Origin: Gnetum montanum
Lineage: Eukaryota > Streptophyta > Gnetopsida > Gnetales > Gnetaceae
Reading direction: 5' to 3'
Length of the DNA stretch: 50,976 nt
NCBI GenBank assembly: GCA_015680685.1
Contig: MNCI01035775.1
Coordinates: 7,039-58,014, forward strand
The position numbers were made by a program, and so were the translations under genes. The notes beneath the pieces were generated by a model. It saw only the letters and a program-made list of their open reading frames with translations, was not told where the DNA came from and did not search any database. This document shows positions 31,104-41,618 of this stretch, one piece after another (within the stretch, counting starts at the first letter, position 1; every line of letters starts with the position of its first letter).

Positions 31104-33480
31104 CAAATCAAAAAATATTAACAAAAGATAAAGATAAATAGAAAGTTAAGAATGTGAGTTATTACAACATCCATGCCTACCACCTGTCATCACTATAAAA
31201 TACCACAAGTTGTTAGGGACTCAACCAACCTATAGCTCTAATACCAACTTATAACACCCTACTACCTAACCATAGGTAATAGTGTGTTACATTGGATCAA
31301 GGCCTAAAAATCCTAGATCATGACAAAAAAAAATATAAAGAAATATGCTAGTAAAATGTAGAAGGAATATCAAAAGAAATACCATAACCACAACAAAACC
31401 AATGAAACGTAAACATGCAATGAGATATAAATAAAGTGCTAGCTTTAAAATTATGAATATTTAACATCCATGCATGAAACATCATAAAGTTTCTAACATG
31501 AATTCATAACCAAATTCTATATTGAATATTTCATAATGAAAAAAATACATATATGTCTATTAGATGAATATCTAGCTACTAATTATAAAATGAAATGTCT
31601 ACTATACCAATACATAATATCTAAAAAGAATAACATTAACTTTAATCAAGCCCACAACCCTCCTACTCCTCCCATCCCCTACTAATCTAAAAATAAGAGT
31701 GAGGGATGAATATAAACTAAGTGAGAAAACTTTGTCACTTCCCCCATATCAACCAAGGACAAGTGTTATGAGAAAGGATCAAGCAAGGATACTTTGATGT
31801 GCAAGTGCACATCAGTATCTAGTACATCTCATTAAACATAATATTTCATATCATATCATAAGTATTATAATAGCTAAAGAAATCATCTTAAGTCAACTAT
31901 CCTCTCCACCACATCAACTTGACAGGCACATGAACTAGGCAATTCACATGCATCATACTTAGTGTATCATGTAAATTTATTCTCATGTGTACTCAACCAA
32001 TATCTAATTATCAAAATTTCATGCACATTAATTTATTATTAGTCTCAAGAAATTCCAATGGAGATATTCATCCACTATCCACAAACTATCAGTATTAGAG
32101 TTACTAAGTGATCTCTCTAATTTTATGATGCCTACAACAACACCCTCACAAATGCACCATAATGTGAGGATAAGAGCATCTACTCCAAGGTTCCCATCAT
32201 CAACTATTTACACATCTCAATGCTAGCTCCTACCAATCATAAAATCATATATTCATACAAACCTATAAACCAGTGATAATGGTGATGGAGCTACTATTAA
32301 TGCACAATTGGACCAACATGAAAACACATCCATGGTTCCATTGAAATAGTGATAATGACTAAAATATAATCTAGACATCATCTAAAATAACTTTGATCTT
32401 AAATGAGGATTCTCAATTATGTGCATATTATCTCATTAGCATAAAGTCCAAGAATAGAATATCATAATCCCAAAGAATCTAGCAAGGTCAAAAAGTAATA
32501 GAGAAGTTTCTATCACATTCAGATAAATCACCTAGAGCATATCAAAATCTTGTTTCTATGATTTGTAGTCTAGTAAAATACATCATCTGGTCAGCCAGAC
32601 CAAGATGAGGTTAAAGTCTAAAATTTATTAAGTTACCTTGATAAATCAACTTGTTTAATCTTATCTTATTAATCCAATATCAAGTCATCCAGTCTAATCA
32701 GGTTGGTCCATTGTACCCATAATTTCACTCTACATTTTGCCATAAGAAAACCTTAAAAACAAAAATGAAGGTGTCTAAAAATAGCCAAAAAAAAGCACAA
32801 AAGTATGTAAAATCTAGACTAAATTAGAGTCTTCATAAAAGCAGACAGGACATTAAAAAACCCTTTATTTGCAAAAAAAATCTCATTATTATTTCATATA
32901 AAACCATCAAACTAAAAGCTACATGTTACTATACCATGAAATAGGAAAATCCATGTCAATGAATACATCAAAAAGTAATATCATTATTCTCCCTCATTAC
33001 CCAAAAATATATCCATATCAAATAGATAAAGATTTATAAAAATAAACCAAGAATCAAATTAAAGCCTCTTTTAAGGCCATAATCACAAAAACCTAATAAA
33101 TCAAAAAATAAAAAGAAGAGCCAAGAAATCTTACCTATACAATCAAAGCATAAAAATAAGGAATGTAAATACATGCACAACCATAAATGAAGCATGCACA
33201 TACAAGCATAAACACACCACCATGGGACTCCAATTTATTAGAGCTTCTACTTTTACTTGATGGATGTCAATAGTGCCTATCATAATGGATTTGTGTAGTT
33301 TTCTTATAATAAAAATCCCATTGTTTCTAACTTAAAATAAAACTCTACATTTCCAAAAGGAAAAGTCAACGTTGCCTCGTCTACCTCATGTTAAAATCCT
33401 TTTGATAAAATGTAATAAAAATTAATATCTATATTTTATAAAATTAAAAATATAAATTCCAAATAATAAAATAGCATACT
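31104..33480 (-). other. gypsy leader/LTR remnant, otherwise noncoding
   Basis: On the minus strand 31234-31249 reads AAGTTGGTATTAGAGCT, an initiator-Met-type primer site, so 31250 rightwards should be a minus-strand 5' LTR and 31104-31233 its leader. The leader text (CTATAGGTTGG ... GTATTTTATAGTGATGACAG) resembles that at 38440-38505. The right end of the LTR could not be set. The rest to 33480 is A-rich and holds no gene that I can see. Confidence 0.5.
31234..31249 (-). promoter_or_regulatory. primer binding site (initiator tRNA-Met type)
   Basis: TTGGTATTAGAGCT on the minus strand, one C-to-T from the usual TTGGTATCAGAGC. It marks an older gypsy element whose leader was split by the Gag-PR insertion at 31098/31099. 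Confidence 0.7.
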
Positions 33481-33742
33481 ATCCATCTGTTGGCACATTT
33501 AGCCATACTATGGAACAGCAAGGGTGATATTTAGATAAAAATTATATGATGATTGTGCGCTATTAATAAGACTAGAGGTTTCATTTTCAAGTGATGATAC
33601 CCATGAAAGGAAAATTTATCATGTCACTATGTGATGGAAAAAAAAAAAGAAAAAGAATTGAAAGGTTTTATAAATTTGAAAAGCCCACCCCATTCATGAA
33701 TGCTTTATTAAAATCCCTGTTAACCATTGTTTGGTTCACGTT

Positions 33743-34187
33743 TTATGTTTGGCCCTGCCTTGCAAGAAAATAAAATAAAATACTCTGCTGGAAAGCGTCA
33801 TTTTCTGAAACAATCAGGGCGGCAATGGAAGCGATCTGTAAATATTGGGAACAACTAAATTGTTCTTGAAGCAGCTCTGAATGGCAGCATTCAAGGTGTT
33901 CATTTTCTCCTTTTTTTCCGACCGCGGATGCAGCTCGCGAATCTATTTCTTTGTCGCTGTCGATGCCGTTAATATTCACGGTGTACTCGATGCCCTCCTG
34001 AACGTGATCTTCAAAATGGTCGCTGGAAGGCTCTGGTCAAGAATTTATGTACAGAAAACCTTGCGATTTCGTGGATTAAAACTCTGGAATACCCATGAGA
34101 TCTGGATTATTCACGCCTTGCAGAAACCGAAAATGCCCAAAATAGGAACGCCACAACAGCGGCTATGTTTTTTGGAGCGCTGCTCAT
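33743..34187 (-). CDS. candidate two-exon host gene with signal peptide
   Basis: Unrecognised; host-gene status is inference. On the minus strand an ATG at 34187 opens exon 1 (34187-34115), reading MSSAPKNIAAVVAFLFWAF then SVSAR, a good signal peptide or membrane anchor. A GT-AG intron of 82 bases (34114-34033) fits in phase and removes an in-frame stop on each side. Exon 2 (34032-33743) continues with an acidic, polar stretch (DHFEDHVQEGIEYTVNING, then Cys-Cys in HLECCHSELLQ) and ends at TAA. An AATAAA signal lies about 34 bases past the stop (33709-33704). The predicted product is about 120 residues. The surrounding DNA keeps CpG, unlike nearly all the window. The last 30 residues look less protein-like, so exon 2 may splice earlier. 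A gene fragment is possible. Confidence 0.4.
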
Positions 34188-34274
34188 GCTCACGCTAACA
34201 TTAATCCTTCATCTCATCTCATTTCATCTGCGGGTGCAGTTTCAGTCATAGAAATCCTTATTCCTATCACATGC

Positions 34275-34600
34275 CATGGCGACCGGACCGTCGGACAGTG
34301 CAGGGGCAGCCTCAGGAACCTCGTTTCTTTATTAATTTCCAGCCTCCTCTGCAAGTAACGCCATCATTCCAAAGCAGAGGAGATAGGGATATTTGTTCAC
34401 CGTCGTCGTAAACAACTACTCCTCCTCTTTCTCCTGCCTCTACACCTTCTCCGTCCGCCATTAAAACACCTCCGTCCTGCCCCACGAAACCCTCATCCCT
34501 GCTCAAGCACAAACCCCATCATCATCCACCCTGCAACAACATCTGGAACAACCCATTACAAGGAGGAAGGCGTTATAGGGTAACCCTGACATGAGGCCGA
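34275..34600 (+). other. GC-richer Pro/Ser/Thr-rich open stretch
   Basis: An ATG in good plant context (CATGCCATGGCGACC, at about 34278) gives MATGPSDSAGAASGTSF and then a stop. The next 250 bases read in another frame as a Pro/Ser/Thr-rich segment (PLSPASTPSPSAIKTPPS) with one stop. This could be the first exons of a plus-strand gene pointing away from the candidate at 33743-34187, with starts only about 90 bases apart, or simply gene debris. An open minus-strand frame at 34312-34512 overlaps it. I cannot choose between them from sequence alone. Confidence 0.25.
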
Positions 34601-34622
34601 GGCATGGGCATTTCAGTTTTAG

Positions 34623-34811
34623 TGCGGATTTCTCATTAAGCAGCCTACAACAAGATTCAGCGACAAAAAACCTCCGCGTTCTACTCTCAAAAAACTGAAA
34701 ATTACACTAGTTTCTCCCGCCTACGAGAGGCAGCAGTGGGGAATTTCCCGAGTCATGATTAATCAAGAAATTGTGGCATTGGGTTTATTTTTGCCTGTAT
34801 CAAGTATGTAG
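34623..34811 (+). other. open stretch after a TTTTAG acceptor-like site
   Basis: From a possible splice acceptor (TTTCAGTTTTAG, 34611-34622) 62 codons stay open to TAG at 34809-34811. The reading is basic, then mixed (KKPPRSTLKKLKITLV, QQWGISRVMINQEIVALGLF). No family recognised. It overlaps the 16S-like stretch at 34719-34750. Confidence 0.22.
34719..34750 (+). other. 16S rRNA-like 31-base match
   Basis: CCTACGAGAGGCAGCAG followed by TGGGGAATTT is nearly the conserved 16S rRNA block around E. coli position 341 (CCTACGGGAGGCAGCAG), and the AATTT-CCG tail looks like the plastid/cyanobacterial form. Similarity stops on both sides. It may be a tiny plastid-derived filler insertion or chance. 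Confidence 0.4.
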
Positions 34812-35110
34812 TGAATTTTATGCACAGTATTGTAACATCACCACAATATTAACAAGGGAATATTTGGATGCTCGGCCGGCTTGAGGTTGGATGACTTACG
34901 CAGCAAAGAGAATTGAACAATTAGGAGCTGACCTTCTGAAAAATGAGTTTGAACAAGGGATCGATGCTCATGATGTAGTTATTTAAGGGAATGAAGCGGG
35001 AATGAAGAGGCACTTTCATCTAATTTCTATTGCTAGTAAAAAAGGTTGTACAAGCCTATTCAAATTATTTTGCAGCATGGCCAAGGGGAGATAGATGATC
35101 AAATTTTATT
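34812..35110 (+). other. low-copy flank with a short coherent reading
   Basis: Around 34893-34990 one frame reads MTYAAKRIEQLGADLLKNEF and remains open for about 32 codons to TAA. It has no recognised family. The rest to 35110 has no gene. Confidence 0.25.
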
Positions 35111-35129
35111 AATTGACCTTTATGTAGTT

Positions 35130-35515
35130 CCTAAATATATATATATAAAGTTATATGTATAACTATTTTATAAAAAGGGGGGATTTATGAACATTTCCAA
35201 CTATAGCTTTTATTTATGTAATTGTAACTTTATGTGGAAGTTGTAACTTCCTAACCTTAATCCATGAAGTTGGTAACCACCACCAAGGCCACTTGTCAAC
35301 TAAATGGGCTACTTCTCAACCACCAAGGACACGTGTCAGCTGCAGCTTGTTTCTCTCCATGATGAAGACACTTGGCAACTCAATGAAGACACTTGGCAAT
35401 TACATGGGACACATGTCAGATGCAGCATTTTTATCTCTTTTGTGGTTGAAACCACCCAATATTGTTGTAACTTACCTAACTTGTTGGGCAAGTAACCTCC
35501 TAACTTGTTGGGCAA
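35130..35515 (+). repeat. LTR-like start with G-box repeats, cut by gap
   Basis: An AT microsatellite (35137-35152) and a purine tract AAAAAGGGGGGATT (35173-35187) precede TATGAACATT, a possible polypurine tract and LTR start. Inside, GGACACGTGTCAGCTGCAGC (35327-35346; GACACGTGTC is a perfect palindrome with a G-box core) is echoed by GGGACACATGTCAGATGCAGC-like bases at 35407. GAAGACACTTGGCAA occurs twice (about 35363 and 35385). A 21-22 bp repeat CCTAACTTGTTGGGCAA occurs twice just before the gap. Confidence 0.45.
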
Positions 35516-36241
35516 NNNNNNNNNNNNNNNNNNNNNNNNNNNNNNNNNNNNNNNNNNNNNNNNNNNNNNNNNNNNNNNNNNNNNNNNNNNNNNNNNNNNN
35601 NNNNNNNNNNNNNNNNNNNNNNNNNNNNNNNNNNNNNNNNNNNNNNNNNNNNNNNNNNNNNNNNNNNNNNNNNNNNNNNNNNNNNNNNNNNNNNNNNNNN
35701 NNNNNNNNNNNNNNNNNNNNNNNNNNNNNNNNNNNNNNNNNNNNNNNNNNNNNNNNNNNNNNNNNNNNNNNNNNNNNNNNNNNNNNNNNNNNNNNNNNNN
35801 NNNNNNNNNNNNNNNNNNNNNNNNNNNNNNNNNNNNNNNNNNNNNNNNNNNNNNNNNNNNNNNNNNNNNNNNNNNNNNNNNNNNNNNNNNNNNNNNNNNN
35901 NNNNNNNNNNNNNNNNNNNNNNNNNNNNNNNNNNNNNNNNNNNNNNNNNNNNNNNNNNNNNNNNNNNNNNNNNNNNNNNNNNNNNNNNNNNNNNNNNNNN
36001 NNNNNNNNNNNNNNNNNNNNNNNNNNNNNNNNNNNNNNNNNNNNNNNNNNNNNNNNNNNNNNNNNNNNNNNNNNNNNNNNNNNNNNNNNNNNNNNNNNNN
36101 NNNNNNNNNNNNNNNNNNNNNNNNNNNNNNNNNNNNNNNNNNNNNNNNNNNNNNNNNNNNNNNNNNNNNNNNNNNNNNNNNNNNNNNNNNNNNNNNNNNN
36201 NNNNNNNNNNNNNNNNNNNNNNNNNNNNNNNNNNNNNNNNN
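35516..36241. other. assembly gap (726 N)
   Basis: Unknown bases. The left edge ends in a short tandem repeat, which may explain the failed assembly. All long reading frames across this interval are artefacts of N. Confidence 1.
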
Positions 36242-36283
36242 CGCACGCCGCAACAGCACACACACATACTCACATTAACTACT

Positions 36284-36365
36284 GAGTTATTTGGAGGTAT
36301 CTGGGCCTTGGTGTAGCCAGAGACCAGCGGGCACCTAAATCCTGTTCGAGGACACTCGTTGGCGG
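36284..36365 (+). repeat. CpG-rich copy of the 8611-8695 segment
   Basis: GAGTTATTTGGAGGTATC, TGGGCCTTGGTG, AGAGACCAGCGGGCACC and TAAATCCTGTTCGAGG match 8611-8695 in order. This copy retains CpG (continuing GTCGCGTCCC..CGGTCGCC to 36390), which suggests a much younger insertion or an unmethylated history. Confidence 0.65.
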
Positions 36366-36414
36366 TCGCGTCCCAAACGGTCGCCAACACCATCCTATAA
36401 AATCAATTAAAAAG

Positions 36415-36508
36415 TATCCATCCATAAAATCAATTTTATGCAACATGTGGGTATACCCAANATATCCATCCATAAAATCAATTTTATGCAACATGTGGGT
36501 ATACCCAA
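36415..36508. repeat. identical 46-bp direct copies around a single N
   Basis: TATCCATCCATAAAATCAAT...TACCCAA occupies 36415-36460 and again 36463-36508 with no difference, separated by N at 36461 and one A. Exact identity in a highly diverged region points to two overlapping contig ends that were not merged. Confidence 0.9.
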
Positions 36509-36850
36509 GATTCACCAACACTCTTGCTCATCCAATCAAGTCAATATAATTAATAGTCATCTAGTGAGATTAGTGTAGTGTTGAGCCATAGAAAAATAAT
36601 ATAAATAACATAATATACCATAATATAATGCTATAACACATCATCTAACTAACCATAAAATACATGTAATAGAAAGCCAACATGTAGAGCATAAGGAAAA
36701 CACTAACAGTATAATTGAATAATACTAACTCATATCTAAAATATAGGGTGTGACACCTCATATGGCTTTAGCTACCTTGAAGCATATACACCAAGTTTTT
36801 TTTCTCTTTTATTAACACACATCCAAATCCTTCTTGTGATGCATCATTAT
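36509..36850 (-). pseudogene. pol: gypsy RNase H remnant
   Basis: On the minus strand NDASQEGFGCVLIKEKK (about 36845-36800) matches the first RNase H strand of Ty3/gypsy elements (DAS..G.G.VL.Q). After a frameshift, YASR and LKPYEV (about 36780) match the next block (YASRQLK.HE). The reading passes through GTGTCACACCC at 36746-36756 and fades by about 36640. Bases 36509-36640 show nothing else. Confidence 0.65.
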
Positions 36851-37790
36851 ATGCATCATAAAGTCTACCTATCTTCAGAGAAATGAGAATAGAATCTATA
36901 GTCAATCTATTCTTCAATTCTTCAAATGCTACCTAAGAAGCTAAACACTACACAAAATCATGATCCTTCCTCAAAATATTTTTAATTAGTGTTTAAGTTT
37001 TATAAAAATGCTCGATAAATTGATGTTGGTATCTTGCTCATCTAAGAAAGCTTATGACTTCTCCTACATTCTTGGGTACTAGTTAATCTCATACCATAAC
37101 TATCTTGATAGGATCCATAATAATTTACTTGATATAGTACGATAAAAAAAATAGTATCTTCTTTTTCTAGAAAGAACGCTTCATGAGTTGTGTGTACACT
37201 TGATATTCCCTCAAAGTATACATGATGATTTGAAAATGCTTCTTATGCTCTTCCTCATTTTGAAGCATACGAAAATGTCATTAATAAAGACAATTATAAA
37301 ATTATCCAACTACATGCACAATAAATTATTTATTATGTCCATAAACATGGTTGGCATATTAGTGAGTCTAAATGGCATGATGATAAACTACTAATATCCA
37401 TACTACATCCTAAATGTACTCTTCTTTTACCTATACTTAATGATATTCTAATTTAAATCAATCTTTGAAAGTATCTTTGCCATATGCAATTGATCAAACA
37501 AAACATATATCTAAGGAAAAGAATACATATTTTTTACCATCACTTGGTTAAACTACCTATAATCTATTCATAACTATAATTCTTCATCCTTAGTCTAGTT
37601 ATGCCATAATTTTTCAATTCTTATATCTATAGCTTCAATTTTCTTAACTTCACTAGAGATACTCTCATGAGACACTCTTAAAATGGTTTCAAGATCAAGC
37701 TTCAAAGATATTTTAAATTTGATATCTCTCTTAGAGGACAACCTCAAAGCTCTACTATGAATACATCTTGATACTCAAAGATCATTATAA
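36851..37790 (-). pseudogene. pol: chromovirus-type reverse transcriptase (decayed)
   Basis: Minus-strand motifs run in order from right to left: EYQDVFIVEL (about 37778), IDYR.FNQVMVKNMYSFP (about 37568), LFDQLHMAKILSKIDL, IIMPFRLTNMPTMFMDIINN (about 37384) and the catalytic FINDIFV (about 37296; normal form F-I-D-D-I-L-V), then a long helix region toward RNase H. The MPF.LTN.P..FM block fits chromoviruses and relatives. Stops are frequent (DYRQ to DYR-stop) and the DD pair is ND, so it is dead. It belongs with the Gag remnant at 37990-38330. Confidence 0.8.
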
Positions 37791-37989
37791 TTTATACTAA
37801 CTCTATCAACTCATTCATACAAATGAGCACCTCATAGCACATATGATGTTACTTCTTCTTCATCTTCTTAAACTATCAAGTTGAGATTAAACTCATTTTT
37901 ACTTACATATTATTAGTACTAATCTTTACTAAATATCCTTCTAAAGGAATTAGGTCTATAATCTTCTAGGAGAAGACTACAACACTTAA

Positions 37990-38330
37990 TTCATTAATCC
38001 TCTATTACTTTTACCAATTGAAATACCACCAATAGAGACTTTAACTTAATGAATAATCCATTTCAATAAATATTTTCTTCCTTCCATTTAACCACTCTAA
38101 TGCTTTGGTAGGATCCTTACTTCCAAAAAATGAAGGAGGTCCCAACTTATGAAGCTACTCCATAAGCTTATGACTAATGAGTTGCTTGATTCCACTAGCT
38201 TTCATATCAACTACACTTCCACCATTTTCTTCTAAGTGTTATTCTTTATCTTATCTTTGGTAATAAGCAAAAAATTCTTGATTTATCTTCACTTAGAAGA
38301 TCTCTCTCCTATTATTCTAATTTTGATTCT
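37990..38330 (-). pseudogene. gag: gypsy Gag remnant
   Basis: On the minus strand HKLGPPSFFGSKDPTKALEW then LNGRKKIF (about 38157-38077) is the conserved start of the Gag core of chromovirus-like gypsy elements (PP.F.G..DP..A..WL...E..F). Only this part is readable. The distance to the reverse transcriptase is under 400 bases, too short for the rest of Gag plus protease, so a large deletion lies between. Confidence 0.7.
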
Positions 38331-38503
38331 ACCTTGTTATATCATGTATAACCTAATCTAACTAACTAAACAATCATCCACTTTTAGTCTATCTATCAAC
38401 CATCCATACATCTCAATACCTAAAATCCATAACTATGAAGTATCATAAACCTCCACTCTGATGTCACCTATAATACCCATAGACCTATAGGCTCCTATGT
38501 TAA

Positions 38504-38520
38504 GGTATGATACTAACTTG
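38504..38520 (-). promoter_or_regulatory. degenerate primer binding site (Met type)
   Basis: The minus strand reads CAAGTTAGTATCATACC, close to AAGTTGGTATCAGAGCC. The leader after it resembles that at 31170-31233. It marks the 5' end of the gypsy remnant on the minus strand; its LTR would be 38521-38770, a stretch in which I see no other feature. Confidence 0.5.
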
Positions 38521-38770
38521 CAAGCATTAAATCATAATTAAGTACATAAAAATAAACTTAAAGAGATATTATTTTTGTCAAGATGTAGAACTAGTAGAAT
38601 ATCCTCAAATTAAAAACATAAAACTTAAATAACACAAGGGGGAAATTTGAAGTAGAAATTAAATTAGTACATTTACATCCCCTTGCAAAAATAAATCATA
38701 CTTGAACTTTAGGAATGTAAATTAATTATCTAATGAAAATATAATTAGTAGAATTATTAATATAGTAGCT

Positions 38771-39571
38771 TGATGAGTCCCGATATCGGGTACGCAATAT
38801 CAATGGTGCCAAAATGATATCGCAGGTTGTCTCGTCACCTGTAAATAAGAGATGAGGGCATTTGATTTCACAACTAGTTTCCTAGTCCCTTACTTGAACT
38901 CTTGTAGTTTTCCCTTTCTAGAGTTAGAATTATTTTTGAGTGTCCACAGTAGGAGTCATAAAGTAAGTGGATCTTTATTTGAGCATTGTGTACCTAAGCA
39001 CACCTTGTGTCTGGAAATAAAGATGAACTTTGTGATAAACCTTGCAACATTTAGAATAGCTTATTTATTGCATTTAATGTTATTTATAGTTATTCAATGA
39101 TTTCATTATTTAATTGGCTATTTTATTGATTTGTTAATTTTCAACAAGTAAGCACACTTAGTACAACCACTTCAAGCATATGTGGAACACTTGGTAACCT
39201 AGTAACGACATGCATTTGGTAATCCCAGTAGTGTTACACTAGTTCAGGATGTGTACGGAGAGTGGGAATGGATGCTGCTATTAGGACTAGTTAGAACCTA
39301 GCTAATTAGTTAAATTAAATTAGTTACTTAATTATTTCATTTCTCCCTTTTTAGCACCAGGACATAAAACATAAAAAGAATAAAAATTATATACCTCAAG
39401 TTTACTTAAACATACAATCATGCCATACAAGTAAGCTTGGGAAAACAAAGATCGTCTAACCCATCCTTGTTCTATAAAGGTGCATAAACACTTAGTCCTT
39501 GGAGTTTGACCAGATCGTGTGTAATGCTTGTATTCATATGGTTGAGTGTATGGGTACCTCATCGCTCATCA
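38771..39571 (+). repeat. Athila 5' LTR
   Basis: 801 bp with termini TGATGAG/CTCATCA. Just inside the start are three GATATC-like dyads (CGATATCGGG, CAATATCAA, TGATATCGC), then a TATA-like GTAAATAAGAGA at about 38841 where the other LTRs have CTATAAATA. Confidence 0.92.
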
Positions 39572-39590
39572 TTGGCATTGTTACCAGGGA
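39572..39590 (+). promoter_or_regulatory. primer binding site (tRNA-Asp type)
   Basis: TTGGCATTGTTACCAGGGA lies directly after the LTR. It is the TTGGCGCCGTTGCCGGGGA site of Athila and Tat elements with each CpG or CpC changed in the C-to-T or G-to-A direction. Confidence 0.9.
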
Positions 39591-39758
39591 CTTTGTTGTT
39601 TGTGCACTAATTAGAACTTAGGAATCCTCCCATCATTGGAACGAACCCTTAGGATTAGTGACCCCACAATCATCGAAAAGAGAAGAGTATTGCACACTAA
39701 ATAATTAATCATATCTTCTTCTTCTTACAAAAGTGCTTCACCGCCTAGGTCTGACACA

Positions 39759-41618
39759 ATGAATAATCGAAGGTAGAGTGTACAAGATAACTTGCCAGTA
39801 CCTCAATAGTTTTGCTTAGTATACATTCATCCTAACAAGTATGTACCAGACTTTACCTTTATCCTCCACCAGGATGAACAACTATGTTGGCGTGATTTAG
39901 AAGGTAACATAGTGTTACCTCCTGATTGCTCAATCCCAAGCATGCTTCTTCATGCTCTCACACAAATTGGTATGTAGCACTTACAATCAGAGTACGTTGT
40001 GCATGAATAAGATTTGAGAGATTATTGATCCATGGAGGCACAATGTCAGAGGGACCTGCAACAGGAGAGACATTATAAATCTATGAAGGGGAAGTGGCCT
40101 CAGGATGTCCCATATGTCCTAAGTGAAAATGAGGGTGGTGAACCTGCCTCAGGAGGTTTTCCACAAAATGATGTTCTTCCTGTTGACTTTGGTCAAGGGG
40201 TTGTGTATCAAAATCTTTACTCAACTATCCATAACGTAGATTCTAGTATCGATGAACACAAAGGGTCCAAAAAAGGAACATGAATGCATGATAAAGATGG
40301 ATATTCTGATCATTACCGTGACTGAGGCCACGAACATTGAAGAGAAGGTAGCAAGCACCGTCATGGTGCCAGTCTTCCTTCCTCTCCACCTTCATCATCT
40401 CCTTCCCCTCTCCTTCAAAATCAGACCACAATCGTAAAGAGAAAAACCATGAGGACAATCGTAAGCAAAATAGGGATCATAGAAAAAATAGTCAAGAAAG
40501 GGGATGAGGGCATTTTAGAGAAACACATCACAAAAGGAGAAAGAGTAGGGAATAGCAAAGGCACCAAAGATGCCATAAACAATACAATCATGATGAACCC
40601 CTACTTGCTACCCAAAGTATGCTAGATATAACTAAGGCCGTTAGGATCCCAACAAGGCACCAAAAGCTTAGACAAGAACAATATCCCATGATTTGAAGGG
40701 AGACACAACGCTGATCCTCAAAATCATGTACAAGCATTCTATGATGCATGTGCCTTGCAAAATATAGAAAATGAATGGAAAAAACTAAAGTTGTTTCCAC
40801 AGACACTGATTAAGGAAGTAGAAAGCTAATATCGGTTCTTAGAACTAGAATCCATTCATCGATGAAGTACCATGTTAGAGCTATTCAACAATAAGTATCA
40901 AATGTACTCCTAAGTGTTGAACGTGCGTAAGCAAATCCAAGGATGGAAACAAAGAAGACACAAACCCTTGGATGTTGCCATGTGCTAATATTATGCATTA
41001 TTACATCATTTCCCTAGCCATGGTTACTCGTAGAGGGAACAACTACGTCATCTCATAGATGGGCTTAGGTATGAAATGTGAAGAACCCTTGGGACTTATG
41101 CCCAAGGAAGACTATCCAAGCTTAGAGCCCATAAAATACAAAGATTGTTGGAGCAAGTTGCCAAAGATGAAGGTGAGTTAAGGAAAAGAGAAAGTGCAGA
41201 GAAATACAATAGAAATCCTTCCCTTCAAAAGAAGGAAGTTAGATTTTTTGAGGATGAAGAAGAGTCACCACTCGAAGAGATGGTGAACAAGAATACTTTA
41301 GCCATTTAAAAGTTTGCATCAGATGTATCAGCAAAAGTAGATCAAATGTGGAAATTCCTAGATGATAAATTTCAAACTACTCTAAAAATAGTAGAGGAGT
41401 CTAGAGAGAAAAGTAGTGATTGGGAGAGAAGGAAAAAGAAAGAAGCTAACTATGCACATAACAAGGGTAAGGGAAAAGTTGCCATCATTGAAGAGGTTGT
41501 GGATTTAGACACAAATAATGATAGCAGATGTGAGATATGCCAATATGACCATCCTAAGGGATGTTACCCAGTAGTGTCACATCTGCAAGAGTCTAGGGTG
41601 TATGCACTAAACCCATGA
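39759..41618 (+). pseudogene. gag: Athila Gag (decayed)
   Basis: The frame starting at ATG 39759 stays readable with stops: NKYVPDFTFILHQDEQLC and LEGNIVLPPDCSIPSMLLHA early on, then a basic, serine-rich linker at 40290-40690 where two compensating small indels seem to have happened. The Gag core at 40692-41150 has ADPQNHVQAFYDACAL, WKKLKLFPQTLIKEVES, YRFLELESIH, LELFNNKYQMYS and REQLRHLIDGL, the usual order. The C-terminal region (41346-41618) is a charged helix ending in CEICQYDHPKGCYP, a shortened zinc-knuckle-like C-x2-C-x3-H-x3-C. Most stops are one C-to-T step from Gln or Arg. Confidence 0.85.

Noticed and set aside
35293-36393. Several long open frames on both strands
   Set aside because: They run through the N gap and exist only because N cannot give a stop.
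36746-36756. TGTCACACCC on the minus strand as an LTR start
   Set aside because: The RNase H reading of the gypsy remnant continues through these bases (YEVSHP), so it is coding, not a terminus.
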